Assembly (NCBI RefSeq): GCF_004114935.1
Contig: NZ_CP022221.1
Location: forward strand, 1,054,001-1,118,000
DNA from: Bradyrhizobium zhanjiangense
GTDB taxonomy: Bacteria > Pseudomonadota > Alphaproteobacteria > Rhizobiales > Xanthobacteraceae
Direction: 5' to 3'
Length of the DNA stretch: 64,000 nt
The notes beneath the pieces were generated by a model, which did not search any database, was not told the origin of the DNA, and saw only the letters and a list, made by a program, of their open reading frames with translations. The first letter of the stretch is position 1, and the number at the start of each line of letters is the position of its first letter. The translations under genes were made by a program, and so were the position numbers. This document shows positions 27,976-37,201 of the stretch, in pieces.

Positions 27976-28698
27976 TTAGTTAGGAGAATGGGAGACCACG
28001 CCAAGCTCGCCGAGGAGCTCGGCGCGTGAGATGGAAGTCGAACCATCGCTGCGATGCTCGAAGGCGATCGCGCCGTCGCGCATCACGAGGATGCGATCGG
28101 CCAAGGCGATCGCCTCGTCGACATCATGGGTGACGAGCAGGACGCCGGGTTGATGGTTGGCAACGAGTTCGCGGACGAGCTCGTGCATGCGGATGCGGGT
28201 CAGCGCATCCAGTGCCGCAAACGGCTCGTCGAGCAGCAGGAGCTCGGGCTGCTGCACCAGCGCGCGGGCGAGGGCGACGCGCTGGGCTTGCCCGCCGGAG
28301 AGATTGCGGGGCCAGTCTTCGAGCCTATCGCCGAGGCCGACTTCGGTCAGCGCTTCGGCGGCACGCTCGCGAGGATTCGGAACCTGCAAGCCAAGCGCCA
28401 CGTTGCGCCAGAGATTGTCCCAGGGCAGGAGCCGATGCTCCTGAAACACCACTGCCGGCCGCCGGGGTGCCACGATCCGCCCACCCTGGATGGGATCGAG
28501 ACCGGCAAGCGCCCGCAACAGCGTCGTCTTGCCGCAACCGCTCTCGCCGAGCAGGACGACAAATTCGCCACGCTCGATACGCAGGTTCAGCTTCTCGATG
28601 ACGACGCGACTGCTGTAGCTACGGACGAGGTTGCTAACGACGACGGCGGGTCCAGATTCGGATGGCTGGGCGGGGAGCGCAGCGACATGCGCGTTCAT
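27976..28698 (-). CDS. ssuB: SsuB-type ABC ATPase
   Basis: The 240-residue ATPase has Walker A GESGCGKTT, signature LSGGQAQR, Walker [13 protein letters not shown] and the H-loop VTHDVDEAI. It is compact like E. coli SsuB (about 255 residues). The start overlaps the permease stop by four bases. It powers the SsuC-type permease at 28695. Confidence 0.93.
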   Translation of the reverse strand: MNAHVAALPAQPSESGPAVVVSNLVRSYSSRVVIEKLNLRIERGEFVVLLGESGCGKTTLLRALAGLDPIQGGRIVAPRRPAVVFQEHRLLPWDNLWRNVALGLQVPNPRERAAEALTEVGLGDRLEDWPRNLSGGQAQRVALARALVQQPELLLLDEPFAALDALTRIRMHELVRELVANHQPGVLLVTHDVDEAIALADRILVMRDGAIAFEHRSDGSTSISRAELLGELGVVSHSPN

Positions 28699-29564
28699 CG
28701 CGCCGCTCCGTAGTTCGGATGCCAGGCGAGCAGGCGCTGTTCGAGGAAGCGGGCAATGGCGTCGGCCGCGACGCCGATGAGCGCGTAGATCACGATCGTA
28801 AGGACGATCACGTCGGTGCGCAGGAACTCGCGCGCATCCATCGCGAGAAAGCCGATCCCCGACTGTGCGCCGATGGTCTCAGCTACCACCAGCGCCAGCC
28901 ACGCCGTGGCAAGAGCATAGCGTACGCCGGTCAGGATCGACGGCAGCGCGCCGGGCAGGATGATGCGGCTTATCAGTTGAATCGAATTCAGGCCCTGGAC
29001 CCGTCCGAGCTCGAGCAGCTTCGGGTCGACCTGACGGATGCCGAGGACGGTGTTGATGTAGATCGGAAACGTGACGCCGAGCGCGACAAGGAAGATCTTC
29101 TCTGCTTCGCCGACGCCCAGCCAGACAATGACCAGGGGAAGTGAAGCGAGGAAAGGGATGGCCCGGATCATCTGGATGCTGCGGTCGATTGCGGCTTCCG
29201 CGATCCGCGAGAAGCCGACAAGGACGCCGAGCGTGGCGCCGACGGCCGCGCCGATCGCAAAACCCGCCACGGCGCGCAGCAGGCTGACGCTGAGATCGTT
29301 CAACAGGCTCCCAGTGACTGCAAGCTTGAACGCCGTTCGGACAACCTTGGTCGGTGCGGGCAGCACCTGTGGGGAGAGCCATCCCACCTGCGCAAGCGTT
29401 TCCCAGATGAGGACCAGCAGAACGGGCGCAATCCAGGACAGGAGTTGAAGGCCGCGGGCGCCAAGCTTGGTTGCTGGCGCGAGCGACTTAATGCTCCGCG
29501 ATGACGGGGCGTTATCCGGACCGATCGTCGTGCCGTCGATTTGGCTCAGTTCGATATTGCTCAA
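28695..29564 (-). CDS. ssuC: SsuC-type ABC permease
   Basis: A permease of about 289 residues if translation starts at TTG 29564 (LSNIELSQIDG), preceded by a weak GAGGT. The open frame extends further, but that region contains the divergent promoter area. Membrane helices begin near ISWIAPVLLVLIWETLA-like sequence. The EAA loop is seen as VDPKLLELGRVQGLNSIQLI followed by ILPGALPSILTG. First gene of the 29564-24087 operon. Start choice is moderately certain; the family is certain. Confidence 0.88.
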   Translation of the reverse strand: MSNIELSQIDGTTIGPDNAPSSRSIKSLAPATKLGARGLQLLSWIAPVLLVLIWETLAQVGWLSPQVLPAPTKVVRTAFKLAVTGSLLNDLSVSLLRAVAGFAIGAAVGATLGVLVGFSRIAEAAIDRSIQMIRAIPFLASLPLVIVWLGVGEAEKIFLVALGVTFPIYINTVLGIRQVDPKLLELGRVQGLNSIQLISRIILPGALPSILTGVRYALATAWLALVVAETIGAQSGIGFLAMDAREFLRTDVIVLTIVIYALIGVAADAIARFLEQRLLAWHPNYGAAR

Positions 29565-29622
29565 GGCGTGAGACCTCGTTCCACCGCCTGCATCTGATGC
29601 AGGAGGTGCGGCGCCAACGACG

Positions 29623-29692
29623 TGTCGTTCGCCAAAAATGTCCCACGAAATCGCGCCGACAGAAATAGAGCGGTATTTCAATTGTCGTTCGC
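29623..29692. promoter_or_regulatory. Divergent regulatory region with two TGTCGTTCGC copies
   Basis: The decamer TGTCGTTCGC occurs at 29623-29632 and again at 29683-29692, 60 bases apart. They lie between the divergent ssuC operon and the monooxygenase gene at 29836. The same decamer lies in the shared promoter at 18571-18580. A regulator binding site is inferred. Confidence 0.45.
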
Positions 29693-29835
29693 TCCGGAGC
29701 GATCTGCTGCCGTCACGGCACCGGTGCGCGACAAAGAACATCTTTTTGAGGTGCATCTGCTTGATCTTGCGTCAACCCTCGGCGAGAACGCGTACCGATC
29801 GATGGTATGGTGAGAGAAAGTTGCGGGAGAGCACG

Positions 29836-30927
29836 ATGGCGATTGCACCCATTCGTTTCGGCATCTGGGCGCTGGTGCATGGGCCGCGCGCCGCGCACCA
29901 TGACCCGGAGGAGCCCTATGATGCGTCATGGGAGCGTAATCGCGATCTGGTGCTCACAGCCGAAGAGCTCGGCTATGATTCTACGCTGATCGCTCAACAT
30001 ACGATCAATCCACATCAGGAAGACCTCGATCAGCTTGAGGCCTGGAGTGCCGCGGCGGCGATCGCGGCGCTGACCAAGCGCATCGAGATCATCGCCGCGA
30101 TCAAACCTTATCTCTACCATCCCGTCGTGCTGGCAAAGCTTGCACTCGGCATCGAGAACATTAGCCGCGGCCGATTTGCAATCAACCTCGTCAATGCTTG
30201 GAACCGCCCGGAATTGGAGAAGGCGGGGATCGGCTTTCCGGACCATGACGCTCGCTACGCTTATGGCAAGGAGTGGATCTCCGTCGTTGCCCGCCTGATG
30301 GAGGGCGAACGCCTCAACTACAGCGGCGAGCACTTCAAAGTTACCGACTATGCGCTGCGTCCGACGAGTCTGTACCGCAAGCGCCCGGTCATCTATGTCG
30401 GCGGAGAATCCGAGCCCGCGCGAGATCTGGTGGCAGGCGATGGCGACGTCTGGTTCATCAATGGTCAACCGCTGGAGGATGTGGCCGGCCTGATCGCCAA
30501 TGTTGCCGCGCGCCCGCGCGGTGCGGCCCCGCCGCTCCGTTTCGGCCTGTCCGCCTTTGTCGTCGCACGCAAAACCAGGGAGCAGGCACAAGCCGCCTAC
30601 GAGCGACTGCTTAGCCTCGCTGCAAAAGATGCGCCGATGAAGGCGATCCAGAAGAAGAATACCGACCCGAAGGTCGTGATGATGCAGACCATGCAGAAGA
30701 CGCCGCGCGTCGGCAGCAATGGCGGCACGGCAGCGGGACTGGTCGGGAGCTATGATGAGGTCGCAGCGCGTATCGAGGCCTTCCATGCGGCCGGCATCGA
30801 GCTCTTCATGCTGCAATTCCAGCCGTTCGAAGCGGAGATGCGGCGATTTGCGCTCGAGGTGATTCCGCGCGTGCGGGCGAAGCAATCGACCGCGCCTGCC
30901 GAGAGGCTGGCCCAGTCCCTAGGATAG
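29836..30927 (+). CDS. LLM-class FMNH2-dependent monooxygenase
   Basis: The 363-residue luciferase-like enzyme begins MAIAPIRFGIWALVHGPRAA after a GGGAGAGC ribosome site. Conserved pieces are ELGYDSTLIAQHT, AAIAALTKRIEIIAAIKPYL, ENISRGRFAINLVNAWNRPE and the C-terminal GSYDEVAARIEAFHAAGIEL. This resembles SsuD/SfnG-type alkanesulfonate or dimethylsulfone monooxygenases, which release sulfite or sulfinate using FMNH2. It diverges from the ssuABC-like operon that encodes the flavin reductase. A close paralogue at 37198-38258 is frameshifted. Confidence 0.88.
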   Translation: MAIAPIRFGIWALVHGPRAAHHDPEEPYDASWERNRDLVLTAEELGYDSTLIAQHTINPHQEDLDQLEAWSAAAAIAALTKRIEIIAAIKPYLYHPVVLAKLALGIENISRGRFAINLVNAWNRPELEKAGIGFPDHDARYAYGKEWISVVARLMEGERLNYSGEHFKVTDYALRPTSLYRKRPVIYVGGESEPARDLVAGDGDVWFINGQPLEDVAGLIANVAARPRGAAPPLRFGLSAFVVARKTREQAQAAYERLLSLAAKDAPMKAIQKKNTDPKVVMMQTMQKTPRVGSNGGTAAGLVGSYDEVAARIEAFHAAGIELFMLQFQPFEAEMRRFALEVIPRVRAKQSTAPAERLAQSLG

Positions 30928-30929
30928 AT

Positions 30930-31140
30930 CGCTGCGGCGTCCGGCGCCCGATTTGCATAGGGGCTCGCCGATTGCGGCAGACCAAAGTGATCGCAGAGCG
31001 GCGGGCCTATGTATTCGGTCCGGAACAGACCGCGCTTCTGAAGGATGGCGTGACGGCGTCGACGAAGCCTGCCGTCAATTGCGAGAGACATCCTATCCGC
31101 GCGACCACTTCTACCATTCTGCGCAGCTGAGTTTGTTTCC
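30930..31140 (-). pseudogene. C-terminal relic of a DszA/NtaA-type monooxygenase
   Basis: Minus-strand frames encode LTAGFVDAVTP and, after a frameshift, AILQKRGLFRTEYIGPPLCD followed by HFGLPQSASPYANRA. This matches the ends of the intact paralogues at 16026 and 54926 (RGLFREDYTGTTLREHYGL and the like). Only about the last 60 residues remain. It marks a lost monooxygenase gene between the two plus-strand genes. Confidence 0.7.
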
Positions 31141-31310
31141 ATTTCGACGAACGGTCGGAAAAAATCGAATTGCCAAATCGCTGTGACGCAGCACGCGCAT
31201 CGCTATTTTCAGAGCCCGCTCGACAGCTGGGCAATCCAACCGCATCATTTTCGTCGACAAGCATGGCTTGCCGCGCATAGAGCGTGCTCTAGAGATCGAA
31301 GGAGTTGCAG

Positions 31311-32636
31311 ATGGCCTGGGAGACCCGGAATTTCGAAACGCTGGCGCTTCACGGCGGATCGTATCGGACTGATCCTGCCACAGGCGCAGTGGCGGTTCCG
31401 ATCTACCAGACCACATCGTTCCAATTCGAGAACACCGATCACGCGTCCCGCCTGTTCGCGCTCGAGCAGCTCGGCCCAATCTACACCCGCATCGGTAATC
31501 CGACCCAAGAGGCCTTTGAAACGCGGCTTGCCGCATTGGAGGGTGGGGCGGCCGCGCTTGCGGTTTCCTCCGGACAAACCGCTTCCGCGTTCGCGATCTT
31601 CAATATTGCGCAAGCCGGTGACAATATCGTGTCCTCAACGGACCTCTACGGCGGGACCTGGACGCTGCTCTCGCAGACCTTGAAGCAGTTCGGCATCGAG
31701 GTCCGGTTCGTCGATCCCTCCGATCCTGAGAATTTTCGTCGCGCAACCGACGCCAAGACACGCGCCTATTTCGCCGAGACGCTCCCCAATCCCAAGTTGA
31801 ACGTATTTCCGATCAGGGAGGTTGCCGACATCGGGCGTTCGCTGGGTGTCCCGTTAATCCTCGATAACACCGCCGCGCCTTTGAGCGCGCGCCCGTTTGA
31901 GCACGGTGCCGCAGTGGTCGTCTACTCGACGACGAAGTATATCGGTGGCCACGGGACCGCGATCGGTGGTGCCATCGTTGACGGCGGTAACTTCGACTGG
32001 GCTGTGCATGCCGAACGCTTCCCGCTTCTGAATAAGCCCGACGAGGCCTACCATGGCGCGATCTGGACGGAGGCCGCGAAGCCGCTCGGCCCGATCGCCT
32101 ATATCCTTCGAGCCCGCGTCAAGCTATTGCGCGATCTTGGCGCATCGATCGCGCCGCAAAATGCCTTCCAATTCATCCAGGGCCTCGAAACGCTGCCGCT
32201 GCGCATCCGGCAGCACAACGAGAACGCCGTCAAGGTCGCAAACTTCCTCGCCAAGCATGCTTCGGTGTCGAACGTCATCTTCCCGGGCTTGCAAAGTGGA
32301 GAAAACAAGCGCCGGGCGGACGCGTATCTGAAGGGCGGCTACGGGGCCTTGGTCGGGTTCGAGCTGAAAGGTGGCGTAGAGGCGGGTCGACGTTTCATCG
32401 ATGCGCTGAAACTGTTCTACCACGTCGCCAATATCGGTGATGCGCGGTCGCTGGCCATTCATCCGGCCTCGACAACGCATCAGCAGCTCACCGCGGACGA
32501 GCAACTCGCCGCCGGTGTCACGCCCGGCTATGTGCGCCTATCGGTCGGGATCGAGCACCCCGACGACATCCTGGCGGATCTCAGTCAAGCGCTGAAAGCG
32601 GCCGACGCCGGTGCCGGTGCGCGCAAAGCGGCGTGA
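31311..32636 (+). CDS. metY: O-acetylhomoserine sulfhydrylase (MetY)
   Basis: This 441-residue PLP enzyme of the Cys/Met metabolism family makes homocysteine from O-acetylhomoserine and sulfide. Motifs: TLALHGGSYRTDPATGAVAV, PIYQTTSFQFENTDHA, YTRIGNPTQEAFETRLAALE, SSGQTASAFAIF, and the PLP lysine K209 in YSTTKYIGGHG. Its length (over 420) fits MetY rather than MetB or MetC. ATG 31311 follows GGAG; the TTG two codons earlier is rejected. It is probably a single-gene unit, and assimilates the sulfide produced by the surrounding desulfonation genes. Confidence 0.93.
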   Translation: MAWETRNFETLALHGGSYRTDPATGAVAVPIYQTTSFQFENTDHASRLFALEQLGPIYTRIGNPTQEAFETRLAALEGGAAALAVSSGQTASAFAIFNIAQAGDNIVSSTDLYGGTWTLLSQTLKQFGIEVRFVDPSDPENFRRATDAKTRAYFAETLPNPKLNVFPIREVADIGRSLGVPLILDNTAAPLSARPFEHGAAVVVYSTTKYIGGHGTAIGGAIVDGGNFDWAVHAERFPLLNKPDEAYHGAIWTEAAKPLGPIAYILRARVKLLRDLGASIAPQNAFQFIQGLETLPLRIRQHNENAVKVANFLAKHASVSNVIFPGLQSGENKRRADAYLKGGYGALVGFELKGGVEAGRRFIDALKLFYHVANIGDARSLAIHPASTTHQQLTADEQLAAGVTPGYVRLSVGIEHPDDILADLSQALKAADAGAGARKAA

Positions 32637-33153
32637 AATAGATCATCTGAATTGCAATGGACCTGAGACTTTGAGGTTGTCCTTCGCGTCGCCCAACCGC
32701 AGGCCTTTGGCTTGGCTCACTGCCGCGACTTTCGCCGACGAGCCTCTGAAAATCGCGACCAGGGCCGGCCCGGTTGGGCAGTTGGCGTCGTTTGCCGCCA
32801 AGCTCGCCAAAGAGAAGGAACAGGGTTAAGCTCGTCGAGCTCTCGGACTGGGTCGCCCTGAACGAAGTCGTGAACAGCAGCGATGGCGATGCCAATCTGA
32901 TTCAGCATGCGACCCTATCTGGCGCGTCAGGCCACTGTGGTTTGTGCAGGCGTTGGGCCGATTCAGCCTGCAACGCTGGAGGCAACAGGCTTGAGCGATT
33001 GGCCGCGCATCGCGACCGTCGAGCAAGCATCAGCTTTTCTCTATGTCGTCGCTGAACTCGCGGACACGACCGGACAATTCCTAGTGGCGCATCTCGGCTA
33101 GACGTTGCCAATCCGTTCGGCCTTAGTCGGTTCGGCAACCTGCAAGGAGAAAC
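32637..33153. other. No supported gene
   Basis: Several 60-90-codon frames overlap here on both strands. One plus-strand frame ends VEQASAFLYVVAELADTTGQ and could be a protein tail, but no frame is convincing from start to stop. I see no promoter or hairpin. Confidence 0.4.
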
Positions 33154-33369
33154 TCAGCTTTCGGACGGCAACCCTAAGCTCGTTGCCATCGCCACGACGG
33201 AGGCATGTGGTCGTCTGAGATTGCGAGCAATCTTGCTCGTCGGCAGGCCTCGATCAACCATGCCTCGCAGCTTGTGCTTCTCGACCGCGGTCCAAGGACG
33301 TTCGTTTGAGCGGCTCGGGCGCGGCGACAATCCGGTGTCTGCCGTGCTCTTGGGCGAGGGGGCGTGCAT
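33154..33369 (-). CDS. Small Myb/SANT-like HTH protein
   Basis: The 71-residue product has a disordered Ser/Pro-rich start and then a helix-turn-helix: RPWTAVEKHKLRGMVDRGLP, TSKIARNLRRPHASVVAMAT. The pattern W-T-x2-E, then I-A-x2-L-x-R-x4-V, is that of single-repeat Myb/SANT-like bacterial DNA-binding domains. It lies between metY and the FAD/ferredoxin operon. Whether it regulates these genes is unknown. Confidence 0.6.
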   Translation of the reverse strand: MHAPSPKSTADTGLSPRPSRSNERPWTAVEKHKLRGMVDRGLPTSKIARNLRRPHASVVAMATSLGLPSES

Positions 33370-33959
33370 GACAACTCCATGAAAGCATATGATTGAGCCA
33401 CCATCGCGACCTTCCAGTCAATATCCGCAGTCAAATGAGAATAGCATGTTTGCCGATACGATGTGTCTCAGGGAAGTGTGCCTCAGGGAGGGGAGCGCTT
33501 TGGCAACAGCGTTCTTCGACAAGATGATGCTGCAGTCCGCTTCCAATCGTCGCCGGCGATGTTTCGGCAGTCCGCCCGAAATGACGAGAATGGATCGTTT
33601 CCTTCCGCAATCAATTTTGGTCTAGTGGCTCATGGTGCGCGCTGCCGAGTGTGCTCATGATGCGAGCTCCGGTGTCTAAAACAACTGAAGTCGCAAGAAA
33701 TGCGTCACCGTGAAAGCCATTCGAGAACGCCCAATGCCGGTTGATATGACCCAAGGAGGACCGGCCCATGATGCGTTCGCGGCCACTGGTTGGATCACCA
33801 GTTGGTAGCCGAACGATTTCTTCTTTGGGGTTGGGCGCGGCGGCAAGCTTCATCTATCTCGACGCAAATATCCGAAATTGCCAGAAGCATCATCTCGCGC
33901 GATCTTTCCTCCCGCGCGTTGGGTGTCGGACCGCGCAGAGATCGATTGGGAGGCGAGCG
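33370..33959. other. Upstream region of the FAD/ferredoxin operon, no gene supported
   Basis: The stretch is AT-richer than its surroundings. It contains an imperfect tandem repeat, GTGTCTCAGGGAA then GTGCCTCAGGGAG (about 33462-33495). Reading frames including the 64-codon extension upstream of ATG 33960 lack coding character. It probably holds the operon promoter, but I could not fix the boxes. Confidence 0.4.
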
Positions 33960-35588
33960 ATGACGAACCCATTGAGCCGTGCCGAAAAGCTGTCGAGCTC
34001 GGCAGGATCGCTTGTGTTGGACGTCGACGTCCTGGTGCTCGGCGGTGGTCCCGCAGGCACGTGGGCCGCGATCAGTGCCGCGGAACATGGCGCGCGCGTC
34101 GTACTCGCTGATAAAGGGTTTTGCGGCACGTCCGGCGCGACCGCTGCTGCCGGCACCGGCGTCTGGTACGTCGATCCCGTTCCAGAACGCCGCGAGGGGG
34201 CGATGGCGAGCCGCGAGAAGCTTGGTGGCTATCTCCAGGATCGCCGCTGGATGGCGCGCGTGTTGGACCGAACCTTCACCCAGAGTAACCGGCTCGCTGA
34301 TTGGGGATACCCCTATCCGGTCGACGAAGGTGGCAAGCCACAGCGGAATTCGCTTCAGGGCCCCGAATACATGCGCCTGATGCGCAAACGGACAAAGCAG
34401 GCCGGTGTCACCATCCTGGACCATGCTCCGGCGCTCGAATTGCTCGTCGACGAGAACGGCGTGGTTGCCGGCGCTGCGGGGCTGCGACGCCAGAGAGGCG
34501 ACCGTTGGGTTGTCAAGGCCAAGGCCGTGGTGATTGCCACAGGCGGCTGCGCCTTTCTTAGCAAAACCCTGGGGTCGAACGTGCTAACCGGCGATGGCTA
34601 TCTCCTGGCCGCCGAAACCGGAGCGGATTTGACCAGCATGGAGTTCTCGAATGCTTACGCGATCTCGCCGGCATTCGGCTCTGTGACGAAGACCTTGTTC
34701 TACAGCTGGGCAAGTTTCACCGACGAGGAGGGCAGCCGCATTCCGGGCGCTTCATCGAAGGGCGGCCGATCGGTGATTGCGCGCGCGCTGCGAAGGGGGC
34801 CGGTGTATGCCCAGCTCGATGAGGCCGACTCCGAGACGCAGCGGCACATGCGTGTGTCCCAGCCGAACTTCTTCTTACCCTTTGACCGAACCGGAATCGA
34901 TCCCTTCACGCAGCGCTTTCCGATTACTCTGCGCCTCGAGGGTACTGTCCGCGGCACTGGCGGCCTGCGGATCGTCGACGACGACTGCGCCACGACCGTT
35001 CCCGGTCTCTTTGCGGCTGGCGATGCGGCGACCCGTGAACTGATCTGCGGCGGCTTCACCGGCGGTGGCAGCCACAACGCGGCTTGGGCGATGTCGTCAG
35101 GGTATTGGGCGGGCCAGGGCGCCGCCGGTTTCGCGCGGCAGTTGGGTGCGACGAGCAAACGTCAGGTATCTCGACGCGGTACGGTTGCCTTCCGTTCAGG
35201 CAACGGGAGACCTCTGCAGGCCGGAAAGCTCGCGCGAGGCGTTCAAGGCGAGGTGTTTCCGTACGAACTGAACTATTTCCGCGAGGCAGGGCGGCTGGGC
35301 GAGTCGCTGCGCCGTCTGGATGGCTTCTGGTCGGAGGCGGCGGATGCCAGTGCGCCCGCCGAACAGGATCTGCTTCGCGCGCGGGAAGCGGCGGCCATGC
35401 TCGCGACCGCGCGCTGGATGTATCGCAGCGCGCTGGCGCGTCAGGAAAGCCGGGGAATGCATCGTCGCGATGACTACCCCGAGCAGGACGACCGCTACCG
35501 CCACTATGTGACGACCGGAGGGCTCGACGAGGTCTGGACCTCAGCTCGCCCGCTGGCGTTCGCCCAGTACTCGGAGGCCGCAGAGTGA
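33960..35588 (+). CDS. FAD-dependent oxidoreductase, fumarate-reductase/AprA superfamily
   Basis: The 542-residue flavoprotein has an N-terminal FAD motif VLGGGPAGTWAAISAAEHGA (GGGPAG, residues 28-33) and the C-terminal GLFAAGDAATRELICGGFTG typical of the succinate dehydrogenase/fumarate reductase flavoprotein superfamily, which includes APS reductase AprA. The position that reads HPT in fumarate reductases is here MEFSNAYAISPAFG, so fumarate chemistry is unlikely. The stop overlaps the GTG start of a 2x[4Fe-4S] ferredoxin gene, an AprA-AprB-like arrangement. I infer a redox reaction on a sulfur intermediate; the substrate is unknown. Start at 33960 follows the sequence GGGAGGCGAGCG. Confidence 0.8.
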   Translation: MTNPLSRAEKLSSSAGSLVLDVDVLVLGGGPAGTWAAISAAEHGARVVLADKGFCGTSGATAAAGTGVWYVDPVPERREGAMASREKLGGYLQDRRWMARVLDRTFTQSNRLADWGYPYPVDEGGKPQRNSLQGPEYMRLMRKRTKQAGVTILDHAPALELLVDENGVVAGAAGLRRQRGDRWVVKAKAVVIATGGCAFLSKTLGSNVLTGDGYLLAAETGADLTSMEFSNAYAISPAFGSVTKTLFYSWASFTDEEGSRIPGASSKGGRSVIARALRRGPVYAQLDEADSETQRHMRVSQPNFFLPFDRTGIDPFTQRFPITLRLEGTVRGTGGLRIVDDDCATTVPGLFAAGDAATRELICGGFTGGGSHNAAWAMSSGYWAGQGAAGFARQLGATSKRQVSRRGTVAFRSGNGRPLQAGKLARGVQGEVFPYELNYFREAGRLGESLRRLDGFWSEAADASAPAEQDLLRAREAAAMLATARWMYRSALARQESRGMHRRDDYPEQDDRYRHYVTTGGLDEVWTSARPLAFAQYSEAAE

Positions 35589-35905
35589 TCGAAGTCATTG
35601 ATACCGAGCGGTGCACCGCCTGCGACATCTGCGTCAACGTGTGTCCGACCAACGTCTTCGATAAGACCGACGGAATTCCCCGAATCGCCCGCCAGAATGA
35701 CTGTCAGACCTGCTTCCTGTGTGAGCTTTATTGCCCCGAGGACGCATTGTTTGTCTCGCCGTTCGCCGACGCCCCCCAGGAGGTCGATGTCGCCGCGTTG
35801 AAGGAGGCCGCCCTGCTGGGCAGCTACCGACGTGCGGTCGGTTGGACTGACGAAAGCCGGCAGCTGCGAACAGCCGATCGGAGCTACCGGCTGTTTGGCC
35901 ATTGA
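35585..35905 (+). CDS. 2x[4Fe-4S] ferredoxin subunit
   Basis: This 106-residue protein has two clusters of C-X2-C-X2-C-X3-C: residues 10, 13, 16, 20 (CTACDICVNVC) and 40, 43, 46, 50 (CQTCFLCELYC). That gives two [4Fe-4S] clusters, as in AprB and bacterial ferredoxins. The tail of about 45 residues is helical and may dock on the flavoprotein. The GTG start overlaps the stop of the FAD subunit gene, so the two are translationally coupled. It probably shuttles electrons to or from the FAD subunit. Confidence 0.88.
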   Translation: MIEVIDTERCTACDICVNVCPTNVFDKTDGIPRIARQNDCQTCFLCELYCPEDALFVSPFADAPQEVDVAALKEAALLGSYRRAVGWTDESRQLRTADRSYRLFGH

Positions 35906-35978
35906 AGCTTTACGCCAAGTGAATCGTTCGTCGGCAACATCGGCAGGTCCGGCCGTTGAACGTGTCAGAAGGATGATC

Positions 35979-37201
35979 ATGTCGCAGATCGATCTTGCCT
36001 GGGGCAGCGGCCCGTCGGCCCGCTATGAGGCGCTCGCCGCGCCGTTCCGGCCATTGTTCAAGTCGATCAGAGGGGGAGCGGTTGCACGCGATATCGAGCG
36101 GCGCTTGCCGTACGACGAGATCAGGGCCCTGCGGGAAGCCGGCTTCACCGCCCTGCGCGTGCCCAGGGATTTCGGCGGTGCCGGAGCCAACCTTCCGGAG
36201 CTCTTTAATCTCTTGATCGAGTTGTCGGAGGCCGACTCCAACGTCACGAATGCGATTCGATCGCATTTCGGTTTCACTGAGGACGTCGTCAATTCGCCCG
36301 ATCGAAAGCGCCGCGAATTATGGCTGCGCCGGATCGGCGAAAAGGCGTTCTTCGGGAACGGGCACAGCGAAGTCGGCGACACCAAATTGCAGGCCCTCTC
36401 GACGACGGTGTCGAGCAAGGGCGGTCAATTGGTGCTGAACGGCAAGAAGTATTACACGACGGGGACGCTGTTCGCCGACTGGATCAATATTGCCGCCCAG
36501 CATGAGAATGGTGATCCCGTCGGCGTGGTCGTCTCGCGCCATGCGCCGGGTGTCGAGGTCCTCGACGACTGGGATGGCTTCGGCCAGCCCTGACCGCAAA
36601 CGGAACCAGCTTATTCACGGACGTTCCGGTGGAGGGCAATCAGGTCATCCCCGTCAAGGAGCGTTTCAAATATTCCAATTCATTCTATCAGCTCGTTCAT
36701 CTAGCAACGCTCGCCGGTATCGCCCGGGCGGCGGCCAACGACGTGGCGGAGCTGGTCAGGAAGCGCACGCGGGTCTTTAGCCACGGAAATGCGGACCGCG
36801 CCGCAGCCGACCCGCAGATCCTCCAGGTGATCGGGAGAGTGCGCGGAAATGCGTATTCGGCAAGTGCCATCGTCTTGAAGGTGGCCGAAGCGCTGCAGCG
36901 CGCGCATGAGGCGCAGTTGGCGGGCGATCCGGATCAGACGGCTGCCGCGGTTACGATCGCCGAGGTCGAGCTCGATCAGGCCGTGACTGTCGTTTCAGAC
37001 CTTGTTCTGGAGGCGACGACGATCATCTTCGATGCACTCGGGGCCTCGTCGACGGCGAAAAACCTGGCGCTCGATCGTTATTGGCGGAATGCCAGGACCA
37101 TCGTGACGCACAATCCGCGCGTCTACCGCGATCGTATCGTCGGCGATTTCGCCGTTAATGGAACGCCTCCGCCGGGGCAATACCGCGTTGGGACGCCATG
37201 A
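35979..37201 (+). pseudogene. DszC/SfnB-like monooxygenase with one-base frameshift
   Basis: From ATG 35979 (AGAAGG ribosome site) the frame encodes a DszC-like protein through GKKYYTTGTLFADWINIAAQ and ends prematurely at VLDDWDGFGQP-stop. The neighbouring frame continues LTANGTSLFTDVPVEGNQVI to DRYWRNARTIVTHNPRVYRD and the normal end near 37201. Adding one base in the sequence CAGC-CCTGACC would restore GFGQ-x-LTANG, matching the intact paralogue at 25697. All other parts look functional. It lies in the FAD/ferredoxin operon, and its stop overlaps the next gene by four bases. Confidence 0.85.

Noticed and set aside
33462..33495. Tandem repeat GTGTCTCAGGGAA / GTGCCTCAGGGAG as a regulatory array
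   Set aside because: Only two imperfect units, no second occurrence elsewhere in the window; could be chance.
33960..35588. Calling the FAD protein a fumarate reductase or succinate dehydrogenase
   Set aside because: The HPT segment of the dicarboxylate site is replaced, and no membrane-anchor or quinone-reducing subunit is present.
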